Source of the DNA: CAYMLL01 sp964390645 | GTDB lineage: Bacteria > Planctomycetota > UBA8108 | Length of the DNA: 64,000 bases | Assembly (NCBI GenBank): GCA_964390645.1 | Contig: CAYMLL010000005.1 | Coordinates: forward strand, 7,428-71,427 | Reading direction: 5' to 3' | Shown here: positions 41,990-51,541 of the stretch, piece after piece | How the letters are laid out: every line of letters begins with the position of its first letter | How positions within the stretch are numbered: position 1 is the stretch's first letter | Position numbers and translations under genes: made by a program | The notes under the pieces: model-generated | Databases searched by the model: none | What the model saw: only the letters and a program-made list of their open reading frames with translations | What the model was told of the DNA's origin: nothing

Positions 41990-42412
41990 TCAGATACCCT
42001 CGATGTGTCGCTTGAGCGTCACGGTGCTCGCGACCAGCTCCTGACGCGTGGCGCGTGCGAAGCTCTCCCAGCCAGGCCGGCCGTCGAGCCCGTCCTGCCG
42101 CACGACGATCCAGACACCGTCATCGCGCGGCTCGAGCGTGAAGCGGACCGCCATCGGGCCACGGCGATCGTCGGCCCGCTGCCACCAGTAGTCCGAGATC
42201 GTCAACGCTCGCCCCCGGGCGAGCTCGGTGATGGTCCCGTGGACGGTCGTGCCGTCGAAGCGGCGGACCGAGAACTCCCCGCCCGTCCCCGCGGTGATTC
42301 GCGCCTCCTCGCCATCCATCCAGACGAGCACGTCCTCCGGATCGAGGAGCGCGTCAAAGACGCGTTCGGGTGCGGCGTCGATGTAGATCGCGTCGGCGAC
42401 GAAAGTCTCCAT
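41990..42412 (-). CDS. SRPBCC (AHSA1-like) family protein
   Basis: 140 residues with the START/SRPBCC helix-grip fold: 'IYIDAAPERVFDALLDPEDV' opens the family, then a tryptophan-rich beta sheet ('LTISDYWWQRADDR', 'MAVRFTLEPRDDGVWIVV') and the long C-terminal helix ('GWESFARATRQELVAS'). Such proteins bind hydrophobic ligands or act as Hsp90-activator-like proteins; nothing here is more specific. It stands alone on the minus strand, 93 bases from the M20 gene with which it converges. Confidence 0.85.
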   Translation of the reverse strand: METFVADAIYIDAAPERVFDALLDPEDVLVWMDGEEARITAGTGGEFSVRRFDGTTVHGTITELARGRALTISDYWWQRADDRRGPMAVRFTLEPRDDGVWIVVRQDGLDGRPGWESFARATRQELVASTVTLKRHIEGI

Positions 42413-42593
42413 GCCCGGGATTGTAGCCGGGCGAGCGTGGCGCTGAAACGGTGATCGTTGGGGGGGCGGGACGGCGGCCGCGATGAGCGTGGTGGGATCT
42501 CCATGCGAGCGGCGCCTCGATCCTCACGGGCCGCTCAGCGGCCCCGCTGCGCGGTCGACGAGGCCGTGGAAGGAACCGGTCCGCCGGATCGAG

Positions 42594-44099
42594 TCAGTCG
42601 GCGCGCATCTCCTTGCGCAGGCGATGGTAGAGCTTCCGCGCGGCCGCGAGTCTCTGGCGGATTCCGCGCGAGCGCGCGTCACTCCTTGCTGCGAACTCGC
42701 GCTCGATCCCGTCGATCGACGTGAGCTGACGCTCGACGATCTCCGGGCCGCGCCGCGGGTTCCAGGTCGGCTTGCCGTCGACCGAGACGTAGACGGGCGA
42801 CGTGTGCGCGATCGCACCGTTCTTGCAGTGCGCGTAGGCGGTGATCCAGCGGCTTGCCTCGACGGCGAGCTTCGTCTCGGCGATCAGCTCGGTCTTCTCG
42901 CCGTCGCCGTTCGCGAACGCGATCACCTGTGAGTTGCTGACGACCTCGACACGCTCGAGGACGCCGATACTCGCATGGCAGCGAACCCGCGCGCGTATCG
43001 AGAGCCTGTCGCCTTTCTCGCGTCGGAGCTCCGCACCGGGGATCGCCCCGTCGACGGTGAGCTCGATCACCGGACCGTTGCTGACGAACGTTCGCCCCTT
43101 CCCGAGACCCTCGTACCACTGGTCGAGATCGAGCTTCTTGCCCGTCTGCACGTAGGTGCGGCACTCGCCGATCGTCGATCCCCACGGCACGTCGCTTCCC
43201 GCGGCGGCGGCGAGGTGGAAGCCGAGGTCCAGATAGTCGTGGTAGTCTTCGCGGTTGAGTCTGTTGAACTGCAGCAGCTCGACGAAGTCGAGCTCTCGGG
43301 TGGTGACGTACCACGGGAAGCCGCGTGGCAGGTCGCAGCCATTCCAGGAGAAGTGCGCGAATCCGACGAGCGCGCCTTCCTGTGCGTGGATTCTCCGGAA
43401 CGCGAGGTCGTAGAAGTCGTACGTCGGCAGGTCACGGGCGAGAGCCTTCAGATTGAGGCCGATGATGTGACCGAAGGTGCTGCGCGGCTCCTCCTGTCCC
43501 GAGACGATCCAGTAGTCGCCGCGGTGCACGCGCGACTCCTTGCCGAATCGCTGCTGCTTGAAGTCGGTGCCTCCGTGGTGGCCCATCTCGAGAACGTTGA
43601 CGACGTGGAGGTCCTCGGCTTCGGCGTACTTCAGCAGGAACTCGCGGTGCGCGGCCTCCAGCGTCGGGTGGTGGACGTGCACGTCGCCGGAGTACCAGCC
43701 CGCTGCCGGCAGATCGATCCAGCGCTCGAGCTCGATGGTGTGAGAGTCATCGCGCGCGTCTTCGACGCCAAACTCCTCGAAGATCGGAATGAACTCCATG
43801 CCTCGCGACACGGCGATGCGATAGCGCCCCGCCTCGAGGTCGATCGAGAACTCGGCCGGTGTCTGGAACATCACCGGCTCCTTCCACCACGGGATCGACG
43901 GTCGCAGTCCGTAGACGTAGCTGCGGTCGTTGTTGTCGCCCTTGCCCGTCGTCTTGCGCACCGGCCCGATCTGACCCGCAGCGGTGGGGTCGCGCGAGAT
44001 GCCGCTGTAGAACTCGCGTGTGTCGCCGACTCGTCGCGAGACGCGGCCGTCGGGTGGCAACCGGACACTGTCATCATCCAGGTCGCGAATACAGACCAT
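42594..44099 (-). CDS. CehA/McbA-type PHP-domain metallohydrolase (intact part after an in-frame stop)
   Basis: The 501-codon open part of a PHP-superfamily hydrolase. The metal site opens with 'GWYSGDVHVHHPTLEAAH' and continues with 'VLEMGHHGGTDF', 'GFAHFSWNGCDLP' and 'AAAAGSDVPWGSTIGECRTY', the pattern of the CehA/McbA group that includes carbaryl-related hydrolases in other bacteria. A beta-sandwich precedes and follows it. The frame continues upstream through one TAG (44112-44114) into a signal peptide starting at 44267, so this ATG is probably not the original start. As it stands, the protein lacks its export signal. Its natural substrate is unknown. Confidence 0.82.
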   Translation of the reverse strand: MVCIRDLDDDSVRLPPDGRVSRRVGDTREFYSGISRDPTAAGQIGPVRKTTGKGDNNDRSYVYGLRPSIPWWKEPVMFQTPAEFSIDLEAGRYRIAVSRGMEFIPIFEEFGVEDARDDSHTIELERWIDLPAAGWYSGDVHVHHPTLEAAHREFLLKYAEAEDLHVVNVLEMGHHGGTDFKQQRFGKESRVHRGDYWIVSGQEEPRSTFGHIIGLNLKALARDLPTYDFYDLAFRRIHAQEGALVGFAHFSWNGCDLPRGFPWYVTTRELDFVELLQFNRLNREDYHDYLDLGFHLAAAAGSDVPWGSTIGECRTYVQTGKKLDLDQWYEGLGKGRTFVSNGPVIELTVDGAIPGAELRREKGDRLSIRARVRCHASIGVLERVEVVSNSQVIAFANGDGEKTELIAETKLAVEASRWITAYAHCKNGAIAHTSPVYVSVDGKPTWNPRRGPEIVERQLTSIDGIEREFAARSDARSRGIRQRLAAARKLYHRLRKEMRAD

Positions 44100-44111
44100 C
44101 GCGGTCGTCGG

Positions 44112-44267
44112 CTACCCGCCTGCCGCGTGCACGATGCGGATCGCCATACAGGCAGTCGGGGCCGGCTTGACCGCCTCGACGGGACGCGTCGCCGGGTCGG
44201 GGCCGAGGACGAGAGCCGCCACGAGGGCGAGGCCAGCGAGGAGTACGCCGGAAAGAGTGTGCGACAT
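44112..44267 (-). pseudogene. Detached 5' end of the CehA/McbA-type gene, ending in in-frame TAG
   Basis: From the ATG at 44267, behind AAGGGGGC, 51 codons encode a signal peptide (MSHTLSGVLLAGLALVAALV) and the first strand of the mature protein ('CMAIRIVHAAGG'). TAG then stops the frame; without it the same frame runs through 'PTTAMVCIRDLDDD' into the hydrolase. One base change (CAG or another sense codon to TAG) accounts for it. Confidence 0.75.
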
Positions 44268-44380
44268 TACTCTGCCCCCTTACACTCGAGGATTGACCGG
44301 GCGGTCGAAGCGGCGCCCGACTCTTGCAGACGACATCGTACCCCTGTGCAGCAGCGCGCAAGAAGAACATCCGCCAGTTG

Positions 44381-47300
44381 ATGCGAGGTTTCACGAATCG
44401 CATGTCCTCGAGGCTCTTCGTCACCGGGCTGTGTCTGGGGCTCGGCCTTGCGGCCGGTCGCCCAGGGGCGCAGCCGGTTGTCATCAACGAGATTCACTAC
44501 GCCCCGGCGGAGCGGACGGCTCCACGGGAGTTCGTCGAGCTGCTCAACAGCGGCGACGTTGCGGTCGATCTGTCGGGGTGGTTCTTTTCCGACGGTATCG
44601 ACTACACCTTCGGGCAGGGTGTCGTGCTCGGTCCTCGGGAGTACATTGTGGTGGCGCAGGATCCGGCCGCGCTGCAGTCCCATTTCGGCGACGTGCCGGT
44701 CGTCGGTCCGTTCGACGGGCGGCTCTCCAACGATGGGGAGCAGCTGCTGCTGCGGAACGCCGACGGCCACCGCGAGGACGAGGTCAGCTACGGACTCGGC
44801 TTTCCGTGGCCCATCGTCGGCGGCTCGGCGGGCCTCTCGATCGAGCTTATCGACACGGATCTGGACAACGATCTCGGTGGCAGCTGGCGCGCGTCGAGCC
44901 CGGGGCTGGACGACTCGGGCGACCTCGTGCGAGCCGGCGAGGTCTGGCGCTATCGACGGGGGATGTCGGAGGCGTCGAACCCGCGTGGCGCGTGGCGTCA
45001 CGAGGACTTCGATGACGGCACGTGGGCCAGCGGTCGGATGCCGGTGGGCTACGGCGAGAGCATCGTCGCGACGGAGCTCGATGACATGCGGGGCGGATAC
45101 ACATCCGTTTTTCTGCGCAAGACCTTCCAGATCGACAGCCCGGACGAGGTCGGATCCTTGACTCTCGAGGTCGTTTACGACGACGGTTTCAGCGCCTGGA
45201 TCAACGGCGTGCACGTCGCTCGCGGCAACCTGTCGACTGACGATCCGCTCCACGACGCGACGGCCAACAGCGCCATCGAGGACCTCGACTTCAATCCCTT
45301 TGCGCTGTCGGACCCCGGCGACTATCTCGTCGCCGGAACCAACGTGCTGGCGGTACAGCTCCACAACGCGTCGATCAGCGGAAGCTCGGACTGTTTCCTC
45401 GACGCTCGCCTTGTACGATCAGCGAACACCGCAGCCGGGCCGACGCCCGGCGTGGAGAACTCGGTCCGCAGCGTCGCGCGGCCGCCGGCGCTGCGTCAGG
45501 TCCGACACTCTCCAGAGCAGCCGGAGCAAGGGGTCTCGGTGCTGGTCACCGTCAAGGCGACGGACGCTGAAGGGGTGGATGGTGTCACGCTCGAGTACCA
45601 GATCGTCGAGCCCGGCCGCTACATCTCGTTGGAGGACCCGGAGTACCTCGAGGGATGGACGGCTCTCGAGATGAACGACGACGGCGCCGCGGGTGACGCG
45701 CTCGGGGGCGACGACACGTGGTCGGTGATCGTCCCTGGCAGCGTTCAGAGACATCGGCGTCTCGTCAGGTACCGCATGACCGCGTCCGACGGCGTGGGAC
45801 ATGCGGTGCAGGTGCCGTATCGCGACGATCCGCAGCCGAACTTCGCGTACTTCGTCTACAACGGCCCGCCCGGCTGGACGGGCCGTGAGCGGCCCGGCCG
45901 GCCGTGGGTCGAGTACGGCTCCGATTTGCTCCGCAGCCTGCCGACATACCACCTCCTGACGGTGCGGCAGGACCGTCTCAACGCGCTGCACGTTCCCCAT
46001 CGATGGGGCAGCGGCGACCAGGAAGCGCCGACGTCGGGCTCCTACGGGGGCTCCGACTACCGGTGGAGTGGCGCTCTCGTCTACGACGGCGAGGTCTACG
46101 ACCACATCCGCTACCGGGCTCGTGGCGGCGTCTGGCGCTACTCGATGGGCAAGAACATGTGGAAGTTCGACTTCAACCGTGGGCACGCCTTTCAGGCCCG
46201 CGACGATCACGGCAGGAACTATCGCACCCGGTGGGACAAGCTCAACTTCTCGGCCATCATCCAGCAGGGCAACTTCCGCCAGCGCGGCGAGCAGGGCCTC
46301 TTCGAGGGCGCGGGGTTCCGGCTCCACAACCTGGCCGGGAATGCGGCTCCGAAGACCCACTTCGTCCACTTTCGCCTCATCGAGGCCGACGACGAGGAGG
46401 GGCCGGACCGTTACAGCGGCGACTTCCAGGGGCTCTATCTGGCCATCGAGCAGATGGACGGGAGATTTCTCGACGAGCACGAGCTGCCGGACGGCAACCT
46501 CTACAAGATGGAAGGGGGCACCGGAGAGCTCAACAACCAGGGGCCGACTCAGCCGCCGAACAGGTCGGATCTCGACACCTTTCTGAACACCTACCGGAAC
46601 ACGTCGCCACCGGCCTCGTGGTGGCGGCAGAACCTCGACCTTCCGGAATACTACAGCTTCCGCGCCATCTCGATGGCGATTCACGACCATGACATGCACG
46701 CCGGCAAGAACTACTTTTACTACCACAATCCGCAGACGGGTCTGTGGTCAGTCTTGAACTGGGACCTCGACCTGACCTGGACGACGACGTACGGCGGCGG
46801 CGGTGGCCGGGGGCCGCTCAACGAGCACGTGCTCGACCGCTTTTCCGAGTTCCGGCTCGAGTACCGCAATCGTGTGCGGGAGCTACGGGACCTGCTGTTC
46901 AATCCCGAGCAGACCGGCATCCTCCTGGACGAGGTGGCCGGGGTCGTTCACACGCCCGGCCAGGCCTCCTTCGTCGACGCGGACCGCGCCATGTGGGACC
47001 GCAATCCCATTCTCGTCTCGAGCTTCATCAACCCGGGGAAGGCCGGCCATGGACGTTTCTACGAGTACGCGTCGTCTCGTGACTTCGCGGGGATGATCCG
47101 TCTGCTGAAGAGCTACGTGGGATCGCGTGGCTCGTGGATGGACACCAACCTCGCGAGTGACCAGTCCATTCCGCGTCGTCCGACGGTCACCTCGACTTCG
47201 CCGGCGGGCTTTCCCGTCGACGTCTTGACGTTCCGGTCCAGCAGCTTCTCCGATCCCCAGGGGACTGGCACCTTCGGCACCATGAAGTGGCGTGTGGCCC

Positions 47301-48325
47301 GGGTGACGCCACCGGGCGCGCCTCCCTTCGATCCCGGAAATCCGAAGCTCTACGAGGTCGACGCGGTCTGGGAGACCGAGGAGCTGACCGACTTCGAGCG
47401 CGACGTCCGCATTCCCTCCGGCGTTCTGGAGATCGGCGCACGCTATCGTGTCCGCGTGCGCATGAGGGACGACAGCGGAAGGTCGAGTCGCTGGTCACGC
47501 CCCGTCGAGTTCACCGTCGGAGAGCCGACAGGCCCTTTTCCACAGCAGGACGTGCTCCGCGTCACCGAGATCATGTACCACCCGCCGGCAGGTGCGGCGC
47601 TCGAGTTCATCGAGGTGACGAACATCGGTGCGGAGACCGTCGATCTGGGTCTCGTCGCGTTCACCGGTGGCATCGAGTTCAGCTTCCAGAGCGGCGATGT
47701 CAGCGATCTCGCCCCGGGCGAGTACGTCGTCGTCGTGAGCGATCGCATCGACTTCGAGCTCTACCACGATACCCGTGAGGTGCTCGTCGCCGGCGAGTAC
47801 TCCGGTCGCCTGTCCAATGGCGGCGAGCAAGTCGTTCTCACGGTCGGGGCGAACTCGACGATTCTCGACTTCAGCTACGACGACGGATGGTACCCCTTGA
47901 CGGACGGTGGTGGCCACTCGCTCCAGATCGTCGACGCGTACGACGATCCGGCGACCTGGAGCACGCCGCTGAACTGGACCCGGAGCGCCGTTCCGGGCGG
48001 CTCTCCCGGGCGCGGTGACGGTGGCGGACCTCTCGGTGGTCGGCAGCTCCCGGGAGACGGCAACCAGGACGGCGTGATCGACGTGTCGGATCCGGTGTCG
48101 CTCCTGCGCCGCCTCTTCCTCGCGGGTCGATCGCCGCTTCCGTGCGACGGTGAGGGTCTCGAGGACGGCGGCAACCTCCTCGTCTTCGACGCGAACGGCG
48201 GTGGTACCGTCGGCGTCGACGACCCGGTCTTCCTGCTCGCGTACCTCTTTCAGGACGGGCCGCCGCCGGCGGGTGGCGTTCGCTGCGTTCGGGTCGACGG
48301 TTGCCCGAGCGCTTGCGGGCTCTGA
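44381..48325 (+). CDS. Secreted CotH-kinase protein with LTD and dockerin-like modules
   Basis: A 1314-residue exported protein from the ATG at 44381 (44402 is equally possible); the signal peptide contains 'RLFVTGLCLGLGLAAG'. Approximate order: LTD (30-145, 'EFVELLNSGDVAVDLSGWFF'), galactose-binding-like domain (186-343, 'DDGFSAWINGVHVARGN'), Ig-like domain (366-485), CotH kinase domain (560-856), LTD (1055-1183, 'EFIEVTNIGAETVDLG') and a dockerin-like doublet (1226-1313). The CotH domain keeps an ATP/metal-site-like 'VLNWDLDLTW' and 'LYKMEGGTGELNNQG'. The first dockerin loop is intact ('DGNQDGVIDVSDPV'); the second ('DANGGGTVGVDDPV') has glycine at a calcium-ligand position. It ends with a cysteine tail, 'RCVRVDGCPSACGL', like the CotH protein at 22371-27728. 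Of the three CotH proteins here, this one and the one at 59307 keep WDLD. Confidence 0.9.
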   Translation: MRGFTNRMSSRLFVTGLCLGLGLAAGRPGAQPVVINEIHYAPAERTAPREFVELLNSGDVAVDLSGWFFSDGIDYTFGQGVVLGPREYIVVAQDPAALQSHFGDVPVVGPFDGRLSNDGEQLLLRNADGHREDEVSYGLGFPWPIVGGSAGLSIELIDTDLDNDLGGSWRASSPGLDDSGDLVRAGEVWRYRRGMSEASNPRGAWRHEDFDDGTWASGRMPVGYGESIVATELDDMRGGYTSVFLRKTFQIDSPDEVGSLTLEVVYDDGFSAWINGVHVARGNLSTDDPLHDATANSAIEDLDFNPFALSDPGDYLVAGTNVLAVQLHNASISGSSDCFLDARLVRSANTAAGPTPGVENSVRSVARPPALRQVRHSPEQPEQGVSVLVTVKATDAEGVDGVTLEYQIVEPGRYISLEDPEYLEGWTALEMNDDGAAGDALGGDDTWSVIVPGSVQRHRRLVRYRMTASDGVGHAVQVPYRDDPQPNFAYFVYNGPPGWTGRERPGRPWVEYGSDLLRSLPTYHLLTVRQDRLNALHVPHRWGSGDQEAPTSGSYGGSDYRWSGALVYDGEVYDHIRYRARGGVWRYSMGKNMWKFDFNRGHAFQARDDHGRNYRTRWDKLNFSAIIQQGNFRQRGEQGLFEGAGFRLHNLAGNAAPKTHFVHFRLIEADDEEGPDRYSGDFQGLYLAIEQMDGRFLDEHELPDGNLYKMEGGTGELNNQGPTQPPNRSDLDTFLNTYRNTSPPASWWRQNLDLPEYYSFRAISMAIHDHDMHAGKNYFYYHNPQTGLWSVLNWDLDLTWTTTYGGGGGRGPLNEHVLDRFSEFRLEYRNRVRELRDLLFNPEQTGILLDEVAGVVHTPGQASFVDADRAMWDRNPILVSSFINPGKAGHGRFYEYASSRDFAGMIRLLKSYVGSRGSWMDTNLASDQSIPRRPTVTSTSPAGFPVDVLTFRSSSFSDPQGTGTFGTMKWRVARVTPPGAPPFDPGNPKLYEVDAVWETEELTDFERDVRIPSGVLEIGARYRVRVRMRDDSGRSSRWSRPVEFTVGEPTGPFPQQDVLRVTEIMYHPPAGAALEFIEVTNIGAETVDLGLVAFTGGIEFSFQSGDVSDLAPGEYVVVVSDRIDFELYHDTREVLVAGEYSGRLSNGGEQVVLTVGANSTILDFSYDDGWYPLTDGGGHSLQIVDAYDDPATWSTPLNWTRSAVPGGSPGRGDGGGPLGGRQLPGDGNQDGVIDVSDPVSLLRRLFLAGRSPLPCDGEGLEDGGNLLVFDANGGGTVGVDDPVFLLAYLFQDGPPPAGGVRCVRVDGCPSACGL

Positions 48326-48337
48326 CGCGGAACGACG

Positions 48338-48367
48338 GGGACACGCCGTCAGGGGACACGCCGTCAG
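48338..48367. repeat. Two tandem copies of a 15-bp unit
   Basis: GGGACACGCCGTCAG occurs twice in succession, followed by GGGGAG and a further partial copy (GGGGACACCG around 48383). It lies in the spacer between the CotH gene and the beta-barrel gene; the role is unknown. Confidence 0.8.
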
Positions 48368-48573
48368 GGGAGATAGCGTGCGGGGACACCGTTCCGGATC
48401 GGCGCACTGGAGGTGAGGGCTCTTCCGGAGCCCCTTCCGGGCGTCAAACAGGTGGCCGATAAGCGGTCGAGCGTCCGCTAAGATCGCCGGGTTTGCCGCG
48501 ATGCAGAGCCAATCGTAGGCTTGTTCGTCTTCACGAGAAAGAGCGAGACGATCGAAGGCTCGAAGGAGAGGGG

Positions 48574-49815
48574 ATGAGCGGACCTGCATTCGAATCGGGG
48601 CGGCGCTCTCGATACATGCGCGGCGGGGGTTGCTCGTGCGTCCGGTCGGCGATCCTCGTTGTCGCCGCGCTGCCTGCGCTCGATGCCGAGAGCGAGAAGG
48701 ACAAGTGGAAGTGGGGCGTCGAGCTCGAGGCCACCTCGCGCTACGACAGCAACGTCTTCCGTTTCTCGGACGATCAGATCGACCGCTTCGAGGAAGGGCG
48801 ATCCTCGGACAAGACGAGCGGCCGTTTCGATGACATCCACGAGGTCGACGACTTCGTCCTGACGCCCCGCTTCGAGTTCGTCGTCAAGGGGGACGGTCTG
48901 TACGGGAAGAAGCTCGAGGCGCGGGCCGAGGGGAAGGTCGACTGCTTCACGATGAACACCGCGAGGACCCACCCGTCTTTCGCATTCGAGGTGTCGCAGT
49001 CACTGGGCGGCGGCGAGTCCGTGGAGCTTGATCTGCGCTACTCACTCGGCCGCTTCTCCCGCAACTACCTGTCGGATGCGACGGACCTGAGCGGCAGCGT
49101 TTCGGCATCGGAGCGGGTGTACTCTGCCGGCATCTTCGACTCGGGCGCGGCCCGGCTGAAGTACAGTCGGCGGCTCTGGAAGCGCAGCAAGAAGCGAACG
49201 ACCTTCCTGGACCGCCTCGGCCTGCGCGAGATCGAAGGCGCCGCCCGGATCGGCTACGGAATGCGTGACTACGAGGGGCCGTTCCCGAACCGTGATCGTG
49301 ACCAGCTGACGGTCGGGCTCGATCTGGACATGCAGATTGCCAAGCGCTGGCGTCTCGAGCTCGGCTATCGTTTCCGGTACATCGCCACGCCGGGTGGCCG
49401 TGAGGTCATGATCCGTGACGAGGCCGACTTCGGCGTCGACTTCAACGCCGATCTCGACATCACCGACGAGAGTCTGCGGACCGTTCAGCGAGCCGACCGC
49501 TCGCGTCTCGATCACGGCGTGGGGTTCGAGATCGGCTGGGAGATCTCGAAGCGGTGGGAGACGTGGATCGGCTACGAGATCACGCTGCAGCACTATCTTT
49601 CCGACGAGCGATTCGATCTCAGCTACCGGGACAGAGAGGATCTCAGGCGAGCTCTCTACGCCGGCGTCGAGTGGGAGTTCTCCAAGAGCTGGTCGGCTCG
49701 GATGGAAGGCGAGTGGACTTCCGAGAGGAGTGAACGTCTGTCGTCGGGTGATGAGGACGAGGAGACCGAATACGAGGGGTACATCGTCTACATGTCCCTG
49801 GCCATGCGATTCTGA
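48574..49815 (+). CDS. Outer-membrane beta-barrel protein
   Basis: 413 residues from the ATG at 48574, directly behind a strong ribosome binding site (AAGGAGAGGGG). A hydrophobic stretch ('VRSAILVVAALPAL') serves as the export signal. The mature part alternates charged and hydrophobic/aromatic residues in many short strands ('WKWGVELEATSRYDSNVFRF', 'RWRLELGYRFRYIATPGGR', 'WETWIGYEITLQHYL') and ends in 'YIVYMSLAMRF', a final strand with terminal phenylalanine as recognised by the BAM machinery. This supports an outer membrane and therefore a diderm cell. No specific porin family is recognised. It follows the CotH gene on the same strand with a 248-base spacer. Confidence 0.8.
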   Translation: MSGPAFESGRRSRYMRGGGCSCVRSAILVVAALPALDAESEKDKWKWGVELEATSRYDSNVFRFSDDQIDRFEEGRSSDKTSGRFDDIHEVDDFVLTPRFEFVVKGDGLYGKKLEARAEGKVDCFTMNTARTHPSFAFEVSQSLGGGESVELDLRYSLGRFSRNYLSDATDLSGSVSASERVYSAGIFDSGAARLKYSRRLWKRSKKRTTFLDRLGLREIEGAARIGYGMRDYEGPFPNRDRDQLTVGLDLDMQIAKRWRLELGYRFRYIATPGGREVMIRDEADFGVDFNADLDITDESLRTVQRADRSRLDHGVGFEIGWEISKRWETWIGYEITLQHYLSDERFDLSYRDREDLRRALYAGVEWEFSKSWSARMEGEWTSERSERLSSGDEDEETEYEGYIVYMSLAMRF

Positions 49816-50062
49816 CGGGCCACCCCACCCCGGAGCTTCGGTCACGGCGCGGCGGCGGGTGACGTACCCGGGGGCGTGTCGACTCGTCTTCGGCAGCGTT
49901 CGGAGATCCGTTCACGCGGGAGTCCGCCGAGCGAGCTTCGGGCCTTCGGGTGTCCCGTTACCCTCGCGCGCCGGATGGACGGGCTGTCCCCGGTGGCGCG
50001 CGTTCGCGATCGCATCATGACAAGGCTTCTCGGCGCACGTGCGACGGTGCCGTTTCACGAGC

Positions 50063-50070
50063 GAGGAGGA
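50063..50070 (+). promoter_or_regulatory. Ribosome binding site deciding a GTG start
   Basis: GAGGAGGA lies 5 bases before GTG (50076) and 11 before ATG (50082). The spacing favours the GTG, which adds two residues. Confidence 0.6.
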
Positions 50071-50075
50071 CTGGA

Positions 50076-51305
50076 GTGACCATGCAAGCCGTGATTCTTG
50101 CCGCCGGGCGTGGGAGCCGGTTGGGGACTCGGAGCGACGAGACGCCGAAGTGCCTTCTCGAGGTCGGGCGTCGTCGCCTCATCGAGCATCAGCTCGAGAT
50201 GCTGTCCGAGGCCGGTGTCGGTCCGGTCGCGATGGTGCTCGGGTACTGCGCGGCCGAGATCCGGGAGGTGGTCGGAATCCAGGCGGAGTACATCGAGAAC
50301 CCGTCCTGGGATACCACGAACAGCCTCTACTCGTTCTGGCTCGCGCGCGAGTGGGTGAAGGGGCCGGTCCTGGTCCTCAACAGCGACCTCCTCCTGCACC
50401 CGGAGATCCTGGCGCGAGTTGTCGAATCGGAGGGTGACTGTATCGCGTACGACTCGGGCTCCGGCCACGGCGGCGAGCACATGAAGGTGCGTGTTGTCGA
50501 CGGCCGTCTGGAGGAGATGAGCAAGACCTTGGCGGCCGAGGAGGTCTCCGGTGAGAACATCGGCGTCCTGCGCTTCGAGGAGGACACCGCGCGTCGGCTT
50601 TTCGAGATGGCGGAGAGCCTCATCGAGGACGGCGGCGCCACGAGCTGGCTCGGGTCGGCGGTGCGAGTGCTCGCGAAGGAGCGGGTCATCCACGCGGTCG
50701 ACGCCGCCGGCTTGCCGTGGGGCGAGATCGATTTCTCCTTCGACCTCGTCCGGGTGCGTCGCGAGGTGTGGCCGGCGATCCGTCGCGACACGGCGAGGTC
50801 GCCCGCCTTTCGCGGACTGCGGCGGGCGGCGTCGGCGGTCGTGGTCGTCCTGCTGCTCGCCGTTCTGGCGGTCAGCTCGTGGACAAGACCCGCGGAGTCC
50901 ACGTGGGACGTCGTCTTCCTGGACCGCGACGAACGAGTGGAGATCCGCTCGGGGGAGCAGAGCCGGAAGTGGTCGAGACTGAATCGCAGCAAGGGCGCCG
51001 AGTTCCGCGTGGCAGGGCCGACGGAGCTTCGAGTCGACTCTCGCCTGCTGCTCGACGCCGACGTCGAGTCCGCGTTCTACGTACTCGAGGTGCTGATGGA
51101 CGGCGAGAGGGTCGACTGGTTCAAGGTCGAAGGCAGGAAGTCGGGTACCTGGACGCACGAGGAGTGGACCGTCAGCAAGCGGCGGCGAATCGACGTCGAG
51201 ATCCCCGAGGGTCAGCACCTTGTTCGGGTCCGTCTGGTCGCCGCCGAGAGCGGCAGCTGCCTGCTCCGCATCACTCGCAAGGACGCCGCGATCGCCGCGG
51301 ACTGA
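50076..51305 (+). CDS. Sugar/choline-phosphate-type nucleotidyltransferase fused to a transmembrane helix and outer domain
   Basis: A 409-residue protein. Residues 3-245 are an NTP_transferase domain: 'VILAAGRGSRLG...TPKCLLEVG' is the nucleotide-binding signature (Lys25), 'VLVLNSDLLLHPE' the first metal motif and 'LPWGEIDFSFDLVRV' the second, a pattern close to LicC-like and related cytidylyltransferases. A basic stretch ('RGLRR') and one helix at about 251-270 ('ASAVVVVLLLAVLAVSSW') follow. The last 130 residues ('VVFLDRDERVEIRSGEQSRK' onward) are beta-rich and should lie outside the membrane by the positive-inside rule. The N-terminal enzyme would activate a head group or sugar for a surface polymer; the outer domain is unrecognised. 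The fusion is unusual and no glycosyltransferase genes are adjacent. Confidence 0.82.
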   Translation: MTMQAVILAAGRGSRLGTRSDETPKCLLEVGRRRLIEHQLEMLSEAGVGPVAMVLGYCAAEIREVVGIQAEYIENPSWDTTNSLYSFWLAREWVKGPVLVLNSDLLLHPEILARVVESEGDCIAYDSGSGHGGEHMKVRVVDGRLEEMSKTLAAEEVSGENIGVLRFEEDTARRLFEMAESLIEDGGATSWLGSAVRVLAKERVIHAVDAAGLPWGEIDFSFDLVRVRREVWPAIRRDTARSPAFRGLRRAASAVVVVLLLAVLAVSSWTRPAESTWDVVFLDRDERVEIRSGEQSRKWSRLNRSKGAEFRVAGPTELRVDSRLLLDADVESAFYVLEVLMDGERVDWFKVEGRKSGTWTHEEWTVSKRRRIDVEIPEGQHLVRVRLVAAESGSCLLRITRKDAAIAAD

Positions 51306-51541
51306 CCCGGCCGTCGGCAGGTCGCGCGCCCTCGTCTCGCCTTCGTGGGTCGACGGCCTGTCCGGGTCTGAACCAGCGGTCGCGTGTGCCGCGCCGGCGC
51401 TCTCCTGGGGACCGGCCGTGGCTCCGGCGGACGCGCCGCCGACGCATCTTCGTGGCTGATCGGCAGGAGTCCGCCGCGTCCCTCATTTGCTGGCCCTGGC
51501 CGGGTTCCGGCGATATTCTGGGTACGGTCTCACGGAAGCAC

